From Poindextera sp963706385 (GTDB taxonomy: Bacteria > Pseudomonadota > Alphaproteobacteria > Caulobacterales > Caulobacteraceae), in NCBI GenBank assembly GCA_963706385.1, contig OY970153.1, forward strand, positions 434,001 through 498,000: a stretch of 64,000 nucleotides of DNA, written 5' to 3'. Each line of letters opens with the position of its first letter. Position 1 is the first letter of the stretch. A program made the translations under genes and the position numbers. Under the pieces are notes generated by a model. That model worked only from the letters and a program-made list of their open reading frames with translations, ran no database searches and was not told the DNA's origin. This document shows, one piece after another, positions 1 to 7,971 of this stretch.

Positions 1-449
1 GCGGTGCGGGCGGCCAGGCCGGCCACCGCCTCGCCCTTCGGCCCCTCGTTGATGATCATCGGATAATCGATGCCGTGGCGCGCCAGCCAGCGTTCGCGCG
101 GCAGGCGGGCATGGCCGGGCGCGTTGGTCAGCACCACGATGTCGGCCTTGCGCGCCAGCCGGTTCAACGAGGCCACCGCGTGGGGGGCCGGCTCCATCAA
201 CTCCGAGCCGAATCGGAAGAAGTCGTCGAACAGGATCTTACCGGTCGGAACGTCGATGTGGCGCGTCTCGCCGAGCTTGTAGATGTTCTGGAACAGCGCG
301 AAACGCTCGATCCGCATCTCGTAGCCGCGCTCGGCCACATAGCGGCCAAACCCATGCATGAACAGGCCCAGCACCTCGTCGACATCGACGATGAGCAGGG
401 GCCGATCCGCTCGGACTTCGATCGAGGCCGGGTCCTTGGGCTCGCTCAC
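1..449 (-). CDS. HAD-like hydrolase, partial (3' end outside window)
   Basis: Reading from a GTG at 449 toward base 1 there is an open frame of 149 codons with no stop, so the C-terminus lies outside the window. Near residue 20 it has LLIVDVDEVLG, which resembles HAD motif I (DxDx), and about 90 residues later DIVVLTNAP, which resembles motif II (a Thr after a hydrophobic strand). The family are usually Mg-dependent phosphohydrolases; no substrate can be read from the sequence. It is divergent from divK, with about 110 bases between the starts. The GTG start is chosen because it lies just before the conserved core and no in-frame ATG precedes motif I. Family assignment is fairly safe, function is not. 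Confidence 0.7.
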   Translation of the reverse strand, partial: MSEPKDPASIEVRADRPLLIVDVDEVLGLFMHGFGRYVAERGYEMRIERFALFQNIYKLGETRHIDVPTGKILFDDFFRFGSELMEPAPHAVASLNRLARKADIVVLTNAPGHARLPRERWLARHGIDYPMIINEGPKGEAVAGLAART

Positions 450-559
450 GGGGTGACCTTCGCAGTCAACGCGGACTTAAGGATATCGTGTGATTAGCTG
501 TATGACAGCGGACGGAGCGAGTTTTTCGCCATGGACGCCGCGACAGGCTCGGGTTTCGA

Positions 560-925
560 ATGGCGAAGAAGGTCCTGATCGTCGAGGATAACGAGCTCAA
601 CATGAAGCTGTTTCATGATCTGCTTGACGCCCAGGGCTACGAAACCCTGCAGACGCGCGAAGGGCTGCAGGCCCTGGCGCTGGCCCGGCAGCATCATCCC
701 GATTTGATCATCATGGACATCCAGCTGCCCGAGATCTCGGGCCTGGAGGTCACCAAATGGCTGAAGGAAGACGACGAGCTCAGCCACATTCCCGTCATCG
801 CGGTGACCGCCTTCGCCATGAAGGGCGACGAGGAGCGGATTCGCGAGGGCGGCTGCGAGGCCTACATCTCCAAGCCGATTTCGGTGTCGCATTTTCTCGC
901 CACCGTCCGGCGGTTCCTGGGGTAG
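560..925 (+). CDS. divK: Single-domain response regulator DivK
   Basis: A 121-residue stand-alone receiver domain with no output domain, nearly identical in pattern to Caulobacter DivK. The acidic pair E9/D10, the phosphoacceptor D53 (in IIMDIQLPEISG), T83 and K105 are all present. In Caulobacter DivK is phosphorylated by DivJ, dephosphorylated by PleC, and controls CtrA activity through DivL/CckA, shuttling to the cell poles. It sits six bases upstream of pleD, the conserved Caulobacterales arrangement, so the two are almost certainly cotranscribed. No strong Shine-Dalgarno precedes the ATG. A TTAA at 477-480 could be half of a CtrA site but lacks a proper partner seven bases on. Confidence 0.97.
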   Translation: MAKKVLIVEDNELNMKLFHDLLDAQGYETLQTREGLQALALARQHHPDLIIMDIQLPEISGLEVTKWLKEDDELSHIPVIAVTAFAMKGDEERIREGGCEAYISKPISVSHFLATVRRFLG

Positions 926-931
926 CCGGCG

Positions 932-2296
932 ATGACCGCGCGGATCCTGGTGGTCGACGACATCGAGGCGAACGTCAAGCTGCTCGAAGCCAAGCTGACG
1001 GCGGAATACTATGAGGTGATCACCGCGCCGGACGGGCCGACGGCCCTGGCGCTGGCGGCGAGCGAACATCCAGACATCATCCTCTTGGACGTGATGATGC
1101 CCGGCATGGACGGGTTCGACGTCTGCCGCCGGCTGAAGGACGATCCGATCACCCGGCACATTCCGGTGGTGCTGGTCACCGCGCTGGATGGGCGCGCGGA
1201 TCGGATCGAGGGGCTGGAAGCGGGGGCCGACGAGTTTCTGACCAAGCCGATCGACGATGTGATGCTGTTTTCGCGGGTGCGCAGCCTGACGCGCCTGAAG
1301 GCGGTGATCGACGAGCTGCGCCTGCGCGAGGCCTCGGGCCGCCGCATCGGGGTGATCGCGGGCGCCGCGGCCCGCCTGGCCGGCTCGGGCGGGCGGATCG
1401 TGATCTGCGACGACAACCAGCGCCAGGCCCAGCGAATCGCCGCGGAACTGGCCGTCGAGCACAGGCCGGTGATCGAGACCGATCCGGAAAAGGCGCTGCT
1501 GACCGCCCGCGGCCCGGTCGACCTTTTGATCATCAACGCCAACGCCCGCGAATTCGACGGTCTGCGCCTGGCCGCCCAGATGCGGTCGGACGAGGCCACC
1601 CGGCACCTGCCGATCCTGGCGGTGATCGATCCGGACGAGCGTCCAAGGATGGTCAAGGCGCTGGAGATCGGGGTCAATGACGTGCTGGCCCGGCCGATCG
1701 ATCCGCAGGAGCTGGCCGCGCGCGCCCGCACCCAGATCAAGCGTAAGCGCTACACCGATTTCCTGCGCAAGAACCTGGACTATTCGCTGGAGCTGGCGGT
1801 CACCGACCAGCTTACCGGCCTGCACAACCGCCGCTACATGACCGGCCAGCTCGGCGCCCTGGTCAAACGCGCCACGCAGGGCGGCGAGCCGGTCGGCGCG
1901 CTGCTGATCGACATCGACCATTTCAAGAAGATCAACGACAGTTTCGGCCACGATGTCGGCGACGAGGTGCTGCAGGAATTCGCCGTGCGGCTGGCCTCCA
2001 ACGTCCGGGCGGTGGATTTGCCGTGCCGCTACGGTGGCGAGGAGTTCGTGGTGATCATGCCCGACACCCCGCTGGCCGCGGCCGAGCGGATCGCCGAGCG
2101 GATCCGCCGGCATGTGTCCGGTTCGCCCTTCCGCGTGGCCGGGGGCAAGGAGCTCTTGACCGTCACCATCTCGATCGGCGTGGCCGCCACCGGCGGGGCG
2201 AGCGACAGCCCCGAGGCCCTGCTCAAGCGCGCCGACGCGGCCGTCTACGAGGCCAAGTCCTCGGGCCGCAACAAGGTGATCTGCCACGCGGCCTGA
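932..2296 (+). CDS. pleD: Diguanylate cyclase response regulator PleD
   Basis: A 454-residue protein with a phosphorylatable receiver domain (D53 in IILLDVMMPGMDG), a second degenerate receiver (about 150-270, used for dimerisation in the family) and a C-terminal GGDEF domain. The active-site motif is GGEEF at 368-372 and the c-di-GMP inhibitory I-site RxxD is intact as R359-A-V-D362, the same numbering as Caulobacter PleD. It makes c-di-GMP from GTP at the stalked pole when phosphorylated and drives the swarmer-to-stalked transition. It is directly behind divK in one operon. Nothing looks truncated. Confidence 0.97.
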   Translation: MTARILVVDDIEANVKLLEAKLTAEYYEVITAPDGPTALALAASEHPDIILLDVMMPGMDGFDVCRRLKDDPITRHIPVVLVTALDGRADRIEGLEAGADEFLTKPIDDVMLFSRVRSLTRLKAVIDELRLREASGRRIGVIAGAAARLAGSGGRIVICDDNQRQAQRIAAELAVEHRPVIETDPEKALLTARGPVDLLIINANAREFDGLRLAAQMRSDEATRHLPILAVIDPDERPRMVKALEIGVNDVLARPIDPQELAARARTQIKRKRYTDFLRKNLDYSLELAVTDQLTGLHNRRYMTGQLGALVKRATQGGEPVGALLIDIDHFKKINDSFGHDVGDEVLQEFAVRLASNVRAVDLPCRYGGEEFVVIMPDTPLAAAERIAERIRRHVSGSPFRVAGGKELLTVTISIGVAATGGASDSPEALLKRADAAVYEAKSSGRNKVICHAA

Positions 2297-2316
2297 ATCA
2301 AAACGCCAGACCTCAT

Positions 2317-2344
2317 CAAAACGCCCGACCTCGCGGCCGGGCGT
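2317..2344 (-). terminator. Intrinsic terminator of rpmG
   Basis: An inverted repeat with arms ACGCCCG (2321-2327) and CGGGCGT (2338-2344), extended by three inner pairs around a TCGC loop. On the minus strand it is followed by TTTTGA. It lies 30 bases past the rpmG stop, where a Rho-independent terminator would be expected; pleD ends just on the other side, so it may serve both, though the plus-strand side has no T-run. Confidence 0.55.
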
Positions 2345-2373
2345 CGACGATCTCGGAAGGGCGGGCGATGCGG

Positions 2374-2541
2374 CTACTTGATCTTGCCTTCCTTGAACTC
2401 GACGTGCTTGCGCACGACCGGGTCGTATTTCTTGAGCGTCAGCTTCTCGGTCATGGTGCGGGCGTTCTTCTTGGTCACGTAGAAGAAGCCGGTGTCCGCG
2501 CTGGAGTTCAGGCGGATCTTGATGGAGGCTGGCTTAGCCAT
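2374..2541 (-). CDS. rpmG: 50S ribosomal protein L33
   Basis: A 55-residue basic protein starting MAKPASIKIRLNSSADTGFF and ending in KEGKIK, the length and pattern of bacterial L33. It lacks the two CxxC pairs, so it is the zinc-independent paralogue type. It binds 23S rRNA near the E site. The ATG at 2541 is chosen over an upstream in-frame start at 2607 because the conserved protein begins there. Convergent with pleD and followed by a good hairpin terminator. Confidence 0.96.
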   Translation of the reverse strand: MAKPASIKIRLNSSADTGFFYVTKKNARTMTEKLTLKKYDPVVRKHVEFKEGKIK

Positions 2542-2693
2542 GGCGGGCCTTTTCGGTCGGGGCGCGCCAAGCCTTGCCGGCGCCGGAATTCCGTGAGGCG
2601 CGGACAATACTCAGGGCGGACGCGAAGTCAACGCCGCCGAGGGGAAGGGCGCGGTTTCCCTTCGCTCATGACGCACGTTGGCGGCCACACGGG

Positions 2694-3778
2694 ATGACCG
2701 TCGAAACGCGGCATAAATTCCGGACGTTGGACGGCATTCGCGGCGTCGCGGCGCTGCTAGTCGTGATGCGCCACGCGGACCCCTATTTTAAAGGACTGCC
2801 GCGCACCGAGAGCTATCTCGCCGTCGACCTGTTTTTCGTGCTGTCGGGCTTCGTGCTCGCGTATTCCTATCAAGCGCGGCTCGACGCGGGGATGACCGCG
2901 ATCCGGTTCATGCGGCTGCGGCTCATCCGGCTCTACCCGCTCTATGCGCTCGGACTGGCGATCGCCGTCGCGGCGGTGGTGTTCGAGGCGTTCTGTGGCG
3001 TCGCGCCGCCGGCGTGGATCGAGGTCGCGACGCTGCTCGCGGCGTTCATGCTTCCGAGCCCGGTGTATGGCGCTCCGGCTGGGATATTCCCGCTGAACGG
3101 CCCGTCGTGGTCGCTGTTCTTCGAGTTGGCGGCGAACGCCGTGATGGGGGCGGGCTGGCGGGTCCTGAGCAACCGGGTGCTGGTCGTCGCCTGTGTGGTG
3201 TTCGGCGCATCGCTCGCCGCGGTGACGATCAATCTGCGCAGCGCGAATTTCGGTGACCTCTGGATCACCTTTCCCGTCGGTTTCGGACGCGCCTGTTTCT
3301 CGTTTTTCGCCGGGGTTTGCTCTACCGTCTCCACGAACGCCTGCCTTTGCGGCTCAATCCCTGGTTCGTGCTAGCCATCGCCGGCGCGGCCCTGGCCTAT
3401 GGACCGCCGCAGGCCTGGCGCGCGGCCTATGATCTGTTCTGGATTCTATGCGGCTTTCCGCTGCTGGTGGTCGGCGCGGCCCACGTTGAGCCCAGGCGCT
3501 CGGCCGCCGTGTTCGGTCTGCTCGGGACGGTTTCCTACCCGGCCTACATCATTCACTACCCGCTCCAGCGGCTGATCCGGGACGTCGTGCGCTACGAACA
3601 TGCCGACGTCACCGGTTTCGCGCCGATGTCGGGCCTCATGCTGATCGCGGTTCTGGTTCCGCTGAGCTGGGCGCTGGCCAAATATTACGACGCGCCGGTC
3701 CGGCGTTGGCTCAGCGCATTGGGCGGGCGGCGATTGGCGCCGAGCCGCGTTCCGGCCTCCGAAGAAAGGATCGGCTGA
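2694..3778 (+). pseudogene. Acyltransferase 3 family membrane protein, frameshifted
   Basis: From ATG 2694 the frame encodes a typical acyltransferase-3 protein: LDGIRGVAALLVVMRH, then FFVLSGFVLAY and several membrane segments, reading well to SFFAGV near 3315. It then runs into an unrelated tail, while the next frame from 3317 continues with LLYRLHERLPLRL and YPAYIIHYPL. One base is missing within CGGGGTTTG (3311-3319); restoring it gives a continuous 361-residue protein. These enzymes O-acylate sugars or other membrane-exposed substrates. The break is in a homopolymer run, so sequencing error and real loss are both possible; the rest of the gene shows no further decay. Confidence 0.8.
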
Positions 3779-3795
3779 CCGGCCCGCGGTGACTC

Positions 3796-4380
3796 TCAGT
3801 CCAGCCGCCGCCGCCACGGCCGGCCGTTGCGGTAGGTGAACAGGAACGGCGCGGGGCGCGCTTCGCTCGCCAGGATCTCCAGCATCGCCTCGGTCACGTC
3901 CATCAGCGTCAGCCGCCGGGTCTCGTCCAGCGGGCGGAACGCCAAGTCGGTCAGCTCGTGGCTGTCGGCGTGGTCGCCCTCGGCCTGCTCGGCGTCGGCG
4001 ATGAAGAAGCGGGCGTGGAACCGGATCGGGCTGTTGGTGGGGGTGATCGCGCGGGCCACCAGGGCCAGGGCGCCATGGTCGTTCGGCAGCACCAGGCCGG
4101 TCTCCTCGCGGGTCTCGCGCAGGGCCGCGGCGGCCAAGGCGTTGGCCAGGCGCGGCGAGGCGCCGGTGCGCCGCGCGCAGTCGGGATCGAGCGGGCGGGA
4201 CGGCTTGGCGTCATAGTCGCCGGCCTCGACTCCGCCGCCGGGAAACACGAACACGTCCGGGGCGAAGCGCGAGCGGCGCGGCCGCTTGCCCATCAGCACC
4301 TCGAGGCCCTTGGCGCTCTTGCGGACCAGGATCAGGCTGGCGGCGTTGCGCGGCCGCACCGGCTTTGGCGACGGCTCCAT
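3796..4380 (-). CDS. NUDIX hydrolase
   Basis: A 194-residue NUDIX protein. The box is recognisable as FPGGGVEAGD followed, after an insertion of about 35 residues, by LRETREETGLVL, so the usual spacing between the Gly pair and the REx2EE part is expanded, as in the CoA-diphosphatase-like subgroup. NUDIX enzymes cleave nucleoside diphosphates linked to another moiety, using Mg bound by the EE residues; the substrate is unknown here. Its ATG shares one base with the stop of the upstream NUDIX gene (TGATG at 4382-4378), so the pair is translationally coupled. Confidence 0.85.
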   Translation of the reverse strand: MEPSPKPVRPRNAASLILVRKSAKGLEVLMGKRPRRSRFAPDVFVFPGGGVEAGDYDAKPSRPLDPDCARRTGASPRLANALAAAALRETREETGLVLPNDHGALALVARAITPTNSPIRFHARFFIADAEQAEGDHADSHELTDLAFRPLDETRRLTLMDVTEAMLEILASEARPAPFLFTYRNGRPWRRRLD

Positions 4381-5099
4381 CAGAGGTAGGTCAACTGACG
4401 GTCGCCGCGCAGGAAGCGGGTGAACGGCGCCGGCCGCGACGGGTCCTTCAGCCGCAGCGGCAGCTCCTGGATCACGAAGCGGGTGATGCCCGGCAGGTCC
4501 AGCTCCAGCGCCTCGTCCAGGTCGAGCCAGGCGATCTCGTCCAGCTCGCCGCAGTCCGGCAATCGCTCCAGGCTGATCAGCGCCTCGGCCGGGGCCATGA
4601 AGAAGCGGGCGTTGAACCGCTTGGGCCGATAGTGCGGGGTGATCGCCTGGGCGATGAAGTCGAGCGCGGCCAAATCCGGTTCGGCGCCGTGGGCCAGGAA
4701 GTCGCGCCAGGGTCCGGCGCCGGGACGCGGGGCGGCCGGCTTGGCCAGCAAGAGGCCGACCTCCTCGAAGGTCTCGCGGATCGCGGTCAGCGCCAGGGCG
4801 CGGGCCCTGGAGGGGGGCGTGGACTTCTCCAGCCGGGCCATCACCTCGGGCCGCACATCGGTGGCGAAGGGCGCGCGATAGTCGCCGCGGTCGATCCGCC
4901 CGCCGGGGAACACCCATTTGTCCGGCATGAAGTCGTGGCCGCCGTGGCGGCGGCCCATCAGCAGCCGCGGCCTGGGCCCGTCGCGGCGCACGATGATCAG
5001 CGTCGCCGCGTCGCGCGGCCGCGCCAGCTTCGCGCCGGGCTTGCGCAGCGGGCCGTCGCCGCGCGGTTCGGCGGGGGGATTCGGGTTCGGTTCGTCCAT
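4380..5099 (-). CDS. NUDIX hydrolase, second of a tandem pair
   Basis: A 239-residue NUDIX protein with WVFPGGRIDRGDYRAPF and, after an insertion, ALTAIRETFEEVGLLLA, so all box residues are present but widely spaced. The first 30 residues are rich in Pro, Gly and charged residues and probably disordered. Together with the following gene it shares the motif order AATLIIVR..., FPGG..., AxTPxxxPxRFxARFF, so the two look like an old duplication. Substrate not predictable; RNA-cap-like, ADP-ribose or CoA derivatives are family possibilities. The ATG at 5099 is the first start after the divergent region. Confidence 0.85.
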   Translation of the reverse strand: MDEPNPNPPAEPRGDGPLRKPGAKLARPRDAATLIIVRRDGPRPRLLMGRRHGGHDFMPDKWVFPGGRIDRGDYRAPFATDVRPEVMARLEKSTPPSRARALALTAIRETFEEVGLLLAKPAAPRPGAGPWRDFLAHGAEPDLAALDFIAQAITPHYRPKRFNARFFMAPAEALISLERLPDCGELDEIAWLDLDEALELDLPGITRFVIQELPLRLKDPSRPAPFTRFLRGDRQLTYL

Positions 5100-5232
5100 C
5101 CGCCCAGTTTAGACCCCGCGTGGCGGGGGGGAAGCTTGTCCTAGCGGAAACCCGCGCGCTGGCGCTCGACCGGGGGCGGTAATCGTTTCGAAAGGCGACG
5201 CATGTCAGTCTCCAGTTCGATCGGAGGCCGCC

Positions 5233-5556
5233 ATGTCGATCAGCGCGAATTACCCCGTTCCGGTCTACGTCAACGGCTACGCCTGCATGAACTGCGCGCA
5301 GGTCGCCGAGGCCAAGCGGGACATCAATCCGGCCGATCCGCAGGCCGGCCCCGGCGGGATCGACGCCAAGAACAACCCCTCAGCGACCCCGAGCCCCGCC
5401 GTGACCTTCGGCGGCGTGCTGGCCAATACCTCGCCTAGCTTGGGCGGATCACCCACTCAGCCGCCGTCGCCGCAGGCTTCGCCCGGCCAGCCGTCATCGT
5501 CGTCGCCGCCGTCCCCGACGTCCGGTCTCGGCGGCCTCGTGAACATCTCGGTTTAG
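5233..5556 (+). CDS. Hypothetical protein, Pro/Ser-rich tail
   Basis: A 107-residue protein beginning MSISANYPVPVYVNGYACMN, preceded by a good GGAGG eight bases before the ATG, which argues that it is real. The N-terminal 50 residues contain a Cys-x-x-Cys (CMNC) and a charged segment; residues 50-100 are almost only Pro, Ser, Gly and Thr and should be disordered. No signal peptide or membrane segment. I do not recognise a family; the opening resembles short conserved hypothetical proteins of Caulobacteraceae. It converges on rnr with three bases between the stops. Confidence 0.6.
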   Translation: MSISANYPVPVYVNGYACMNCAQVAEAKRDINPADPQAGPGGIDAKNNPSATPSPAVTFGGVLANTSPSLGGSPTQPPSPQASPGQPSSSSPPSPTSGLGGLVNISV

Positions 5557-5559
5557 GCC

Positions 5560-7839
5560 CTACCGCCGGCCCCGGCCGGAGCGGTCGCCGCGGCGGCGCA
5601 GGCCGAGCCTCGGCCGCATCGCGCCGGGCTGCGGCGCTTCGGGCTCGCTCAGCATTTCGAACAACAGACCGCCGGTGATCGGGGTGGCTTCACGCAGGCG
5701 CACGCTGACCGCCGCGCCCAGCCGCCAGCGTTTGCCGGTCCGCTCGCCGACCAGGGCGTGGGCGCGGTCGTCGTGGATGAAATATTCATCGCCCAGGCTG
5801 GAGACCGGCGCCAAGCCGTCCGCGCCGGTGTCCTTCAGCCGCACGAACAGGCCGAACCGCGTCACCCCGGTGATCCGCCCCTCGAACTCGGCGCCCAGCC
5901 GGTCGGCCATGAAGGCGGCGACGTAGCGGTCGGTGGCGTCTCGCTCGGCGGCCATCGCCCGGCGCTCGGCCAGGGTGATCAGCTCGGCGGTCTCGGCCAG
6001 CCGCGCGGCCTCGTGGTCGGTCTGACCGTCCTCGCCCAGGCCCATCGCCCGGATCAGGCCGCGGTGCGCGGTCAGGTCGGCGTAGCGGCGGATCGGCGAG
6101 GTGAAGTGGGCGTAGCGCTCGAGATTGAGCCCGAAGTGGCCGATGTTGTCGGGGCTGTAGTGGGCCTGCATCTGGGTGCGCAGCACCACCTCGTTGACGA
6201 TCTCGCGGTGGGGGCCCTCGCGCATCTGGGCCAGGAGCGCGTTGAACCGGTCGGTGCGCGGCGCCTCGCCCTTGTTCCAGGGCACGCCCAGGGTGGCCAA
6301 AAAGTCGGCGAAGGCCTGCACCTTCTCGCGGCTGGGGGTGTCGTGCACCCGATAGATCAGGGGCGTGCGGCGCTGCTCCAGGGTCTCGGCGGCGCAGACG
6401 TTGGCCTGCACCATCATCTCCTCGATCAGCTTGTGCGCCTCCAGCACCTGACGCGGGGTGATCGAGACCACCTCGCCCTCGGGGCTGATCACGATCCGCC
6501 GCTCAGTGCTTTCGATCTCCAGCGGCGCGCGCCGTTCACGCGCCGCCTTCATCGCCCCGTAGGCGGCCCACAGCGGCTTCAGCACGGGCTCGAGCAGGGG
6601 GCCGGTTATATCGTCCGCCTGGCCGTCGATCGCCGCCTGGGCCTGCTCGTAGGCCAGCTTGGCGGCCGAGCGCATCAGCCCGCGCAGGAACCGGTGCGAG
6701 CGTTTGCGGCCGTCCGCTGAGAACACCATCCGCACCGCCAGGCAGGCGCGCAGCTCGCCGTAGTGCAGGCTGCACAGGCCGTTCGACAGCCGCTCGGGCA
6801 GCATCGGCTCGACGCGGTCGGGGAAATAGACGCTGTTGGCCTTCTCGCGCGCCTCGCGATCGAGCGCCGAGCCGGCGGCGACGTAGTTCGCGACGTCGGC
6901 GATCGCCACCCAGACCACCCAGCCGCCGCGATTGGCCGGGTCCTCGTCCGGGTGAGCGTGGACCGCGTCGTCGTGGTCGCGCGCGTCGGCCGGGTCGATG
7001 GTGACCAGCGGCAGATCGCGCAGGTCGGTCCGGCCGGAAAGCGTGGGGGGCTCGGCCGCGGCCGCCTCGGCCTCGGCGGCGGGGGAGAAGCCGGTCGGGA
7101 TGCCGTGGGTGTGGATGGCGATCAGCGAGGCGGCGCGCGGCTGATCCTCGCGCCCGACGACCTCCAGCAGCTTGCCGCGCTTGGGGCCATGGCGCTCGTG
7201 CGCGGTTCCGACCTGGGCCACCACCAGATCGCCGTCGCGCAGGTCCTGGGCGGCGGGATCGGTCAGGATCAGGGTCTCGCGCGTGCGGCGGTCGACCGGC
7301 TCGACGCGCACCTCGCGGCGGGACTTGCGGATCACGCCCAGGATCTTGTGCGCGCTCTGGCCCAGCCGCTTGATCACCTGGGCCTCGAAGGCGCCGTCCT
7401 CGAGCCGCACGAAGCGGACCAGGACGCGGTCGCCCAGGCCTGGCGCCCCGGCGACGACTTCATGCGCTCCGGGCGCGAGCCGCACCGCCGGCGCGTCCTC
7501 TCCGGCGCGGGTCAGGCGGACATAGAGATCGCCGTCCGCGTCCCGCTCGACCACGTCGACCACGCCGACCGGCGGCAGAGCCCCGGCCTCGGCGAAGCCC
7601 TTCTTGCCGCGCCGGCCGAGCGCGCCCTCGGCTTCCAGCGTCTTCAGCATTTCGCGCAACGCGCGGCGATCGGCGCCCTTCAGCCCGAAGGCGTGGGCGA
7701 GATCGGCCTTGCCGGCCTCGCCGTGCTCGCGCAGGTAGGCGATGAGGGTCTCGCGATCGGGCAGCCCCGGGGCGGGCTTGGACGGGCCCTTGGACCGGGT
7801 TTGGGACGGGCGCGGGCGTCTGGGCGGCGGCATGTCCAC
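5560..7839 (-). CDS. rnr: Ribonuclease R
   Basis: A 759-residue 3'-to-5' exoribonuclease. It has an N-terminal basic stretch and winged helix (about 25-90), cold-shock-like domains, the RNB catalytic domain with the Mg-binding motif TIDPADARDHDDA (281-292: D282, D288, D290, D291), and a C-terminal S1 domain (FEGRITGVTRFGLFVRL) followed by a basic tail ending GRGRR. RNase R degrades structured RNA, including rRNA and mRNA decay intermediates, without a helicase. It lies downstream of topA on the same strand, 132 bases apart with a hairpin between, so cotranscription may be partial. Confidence 0.95.
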   Translation of the reverse strand: MDMPPPRRPRPSQTRSKGPSKPAPGLPDRETLIAYLREHGEAGKADLAHAFGLKGADRRALREMLKTLEAEGALGRRGKKGFAEAGALPPVGVVDVVERDADGDLYVRLTRAGEDAPAVRLAPGAHEVVAGAPGLGDRVLVRFVRLEDGAFEAQVIKRLGQSAHKILGVIRKSRREVRVEPVDRRTRETLILTDPAAQDLRDGDLVVAQVGTAHERHGPKRGKLLEVVGREDQPRAASLIAIHTHGIPTGFSPAAEAEAAAAEPPTLSGRTDLRDLPLVTIDPADARDHDDAVHAHPDEDPANRGGWVVWVAIADVANYVAAGSALDREAREKANSVYFPDRVEPMLPERLSNGLCSLHYGELRACLAVRMVFSADGRKRSHRFLRGLMRSAAKLAYEQAQAAIDGQADDITGPLLEPVLKPLWAAYGAMKAARERRAPLEIESTERRIVISPEGEVVSITPRQVLEAHKLIEEMMVQANVCAAETLEQRRTPLIYRVHDTPSREKVQAFADFLATLGVPWNKGEAPRTDRFNALLAQMREGPHREIVNEVVLRTQMQAHYSPDNIGHFGLNLERYAHFTSPIRRYADLTAHRGLIRAMGLGEDGQTDHEAARLAETAELITLAERRAMAAERDATDRYVAAFMADRLGAEFEGRITGVTRFGLFVRLKDTGADGLAPVSSLGDEYFIHDDRAHALVGERTGKRWRLGAAVSVRLREATPITGGLLFEMLSEPEAPQPGAMRPRLGLRRRGDRSGRGRR

Positions 7840-7903
7840 GGCTTACCGCTCCGGAGCCGAATCGCGAACCGATAAGCGTGGCGGCGCCTTTCGAGCCTAA
7901 GAA

Positions 7904-7928
7904 CCCTTCCCCCTCGATGGGGGAAGGG
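7904..7928. repeat. Perfect hairpin between topA and rnr
   Basis: Ten-base arms CCCTTCCCCC (7904-7913) and GGGGGAAGGG (7919-7928) flank a five-base loop. It starts 44 bases past the topA stop. On the minus strand only TTCTT follows, so it would be a weak terminator or an attenuating/RNA-stabilising hairpin; palindromes of this composition are also dispersed intergenic repeats in many alphaproteobacteria. Confidence 0.6.
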
Positions 7929-7971
7929 CCTCGTTACTCGACCCGCATCCGATCGAACCATTCGGTCATGG

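Noticed and set aside
477..497. CtrA site upstream of divK
   Set aside because: A TTAA is followed seven bases later by GTGT, not TTAA; only a half site.
494..2287. Long open frame on the minus strand opposite divK and pleD
   Set aside because: It mirrors the codon phase of the real genes in GC-rich DNA, has no ribosome site and no family pattern. The same applies to long antisense frames opposite rnr, gatB, polX and the acyl-ligase fusion.
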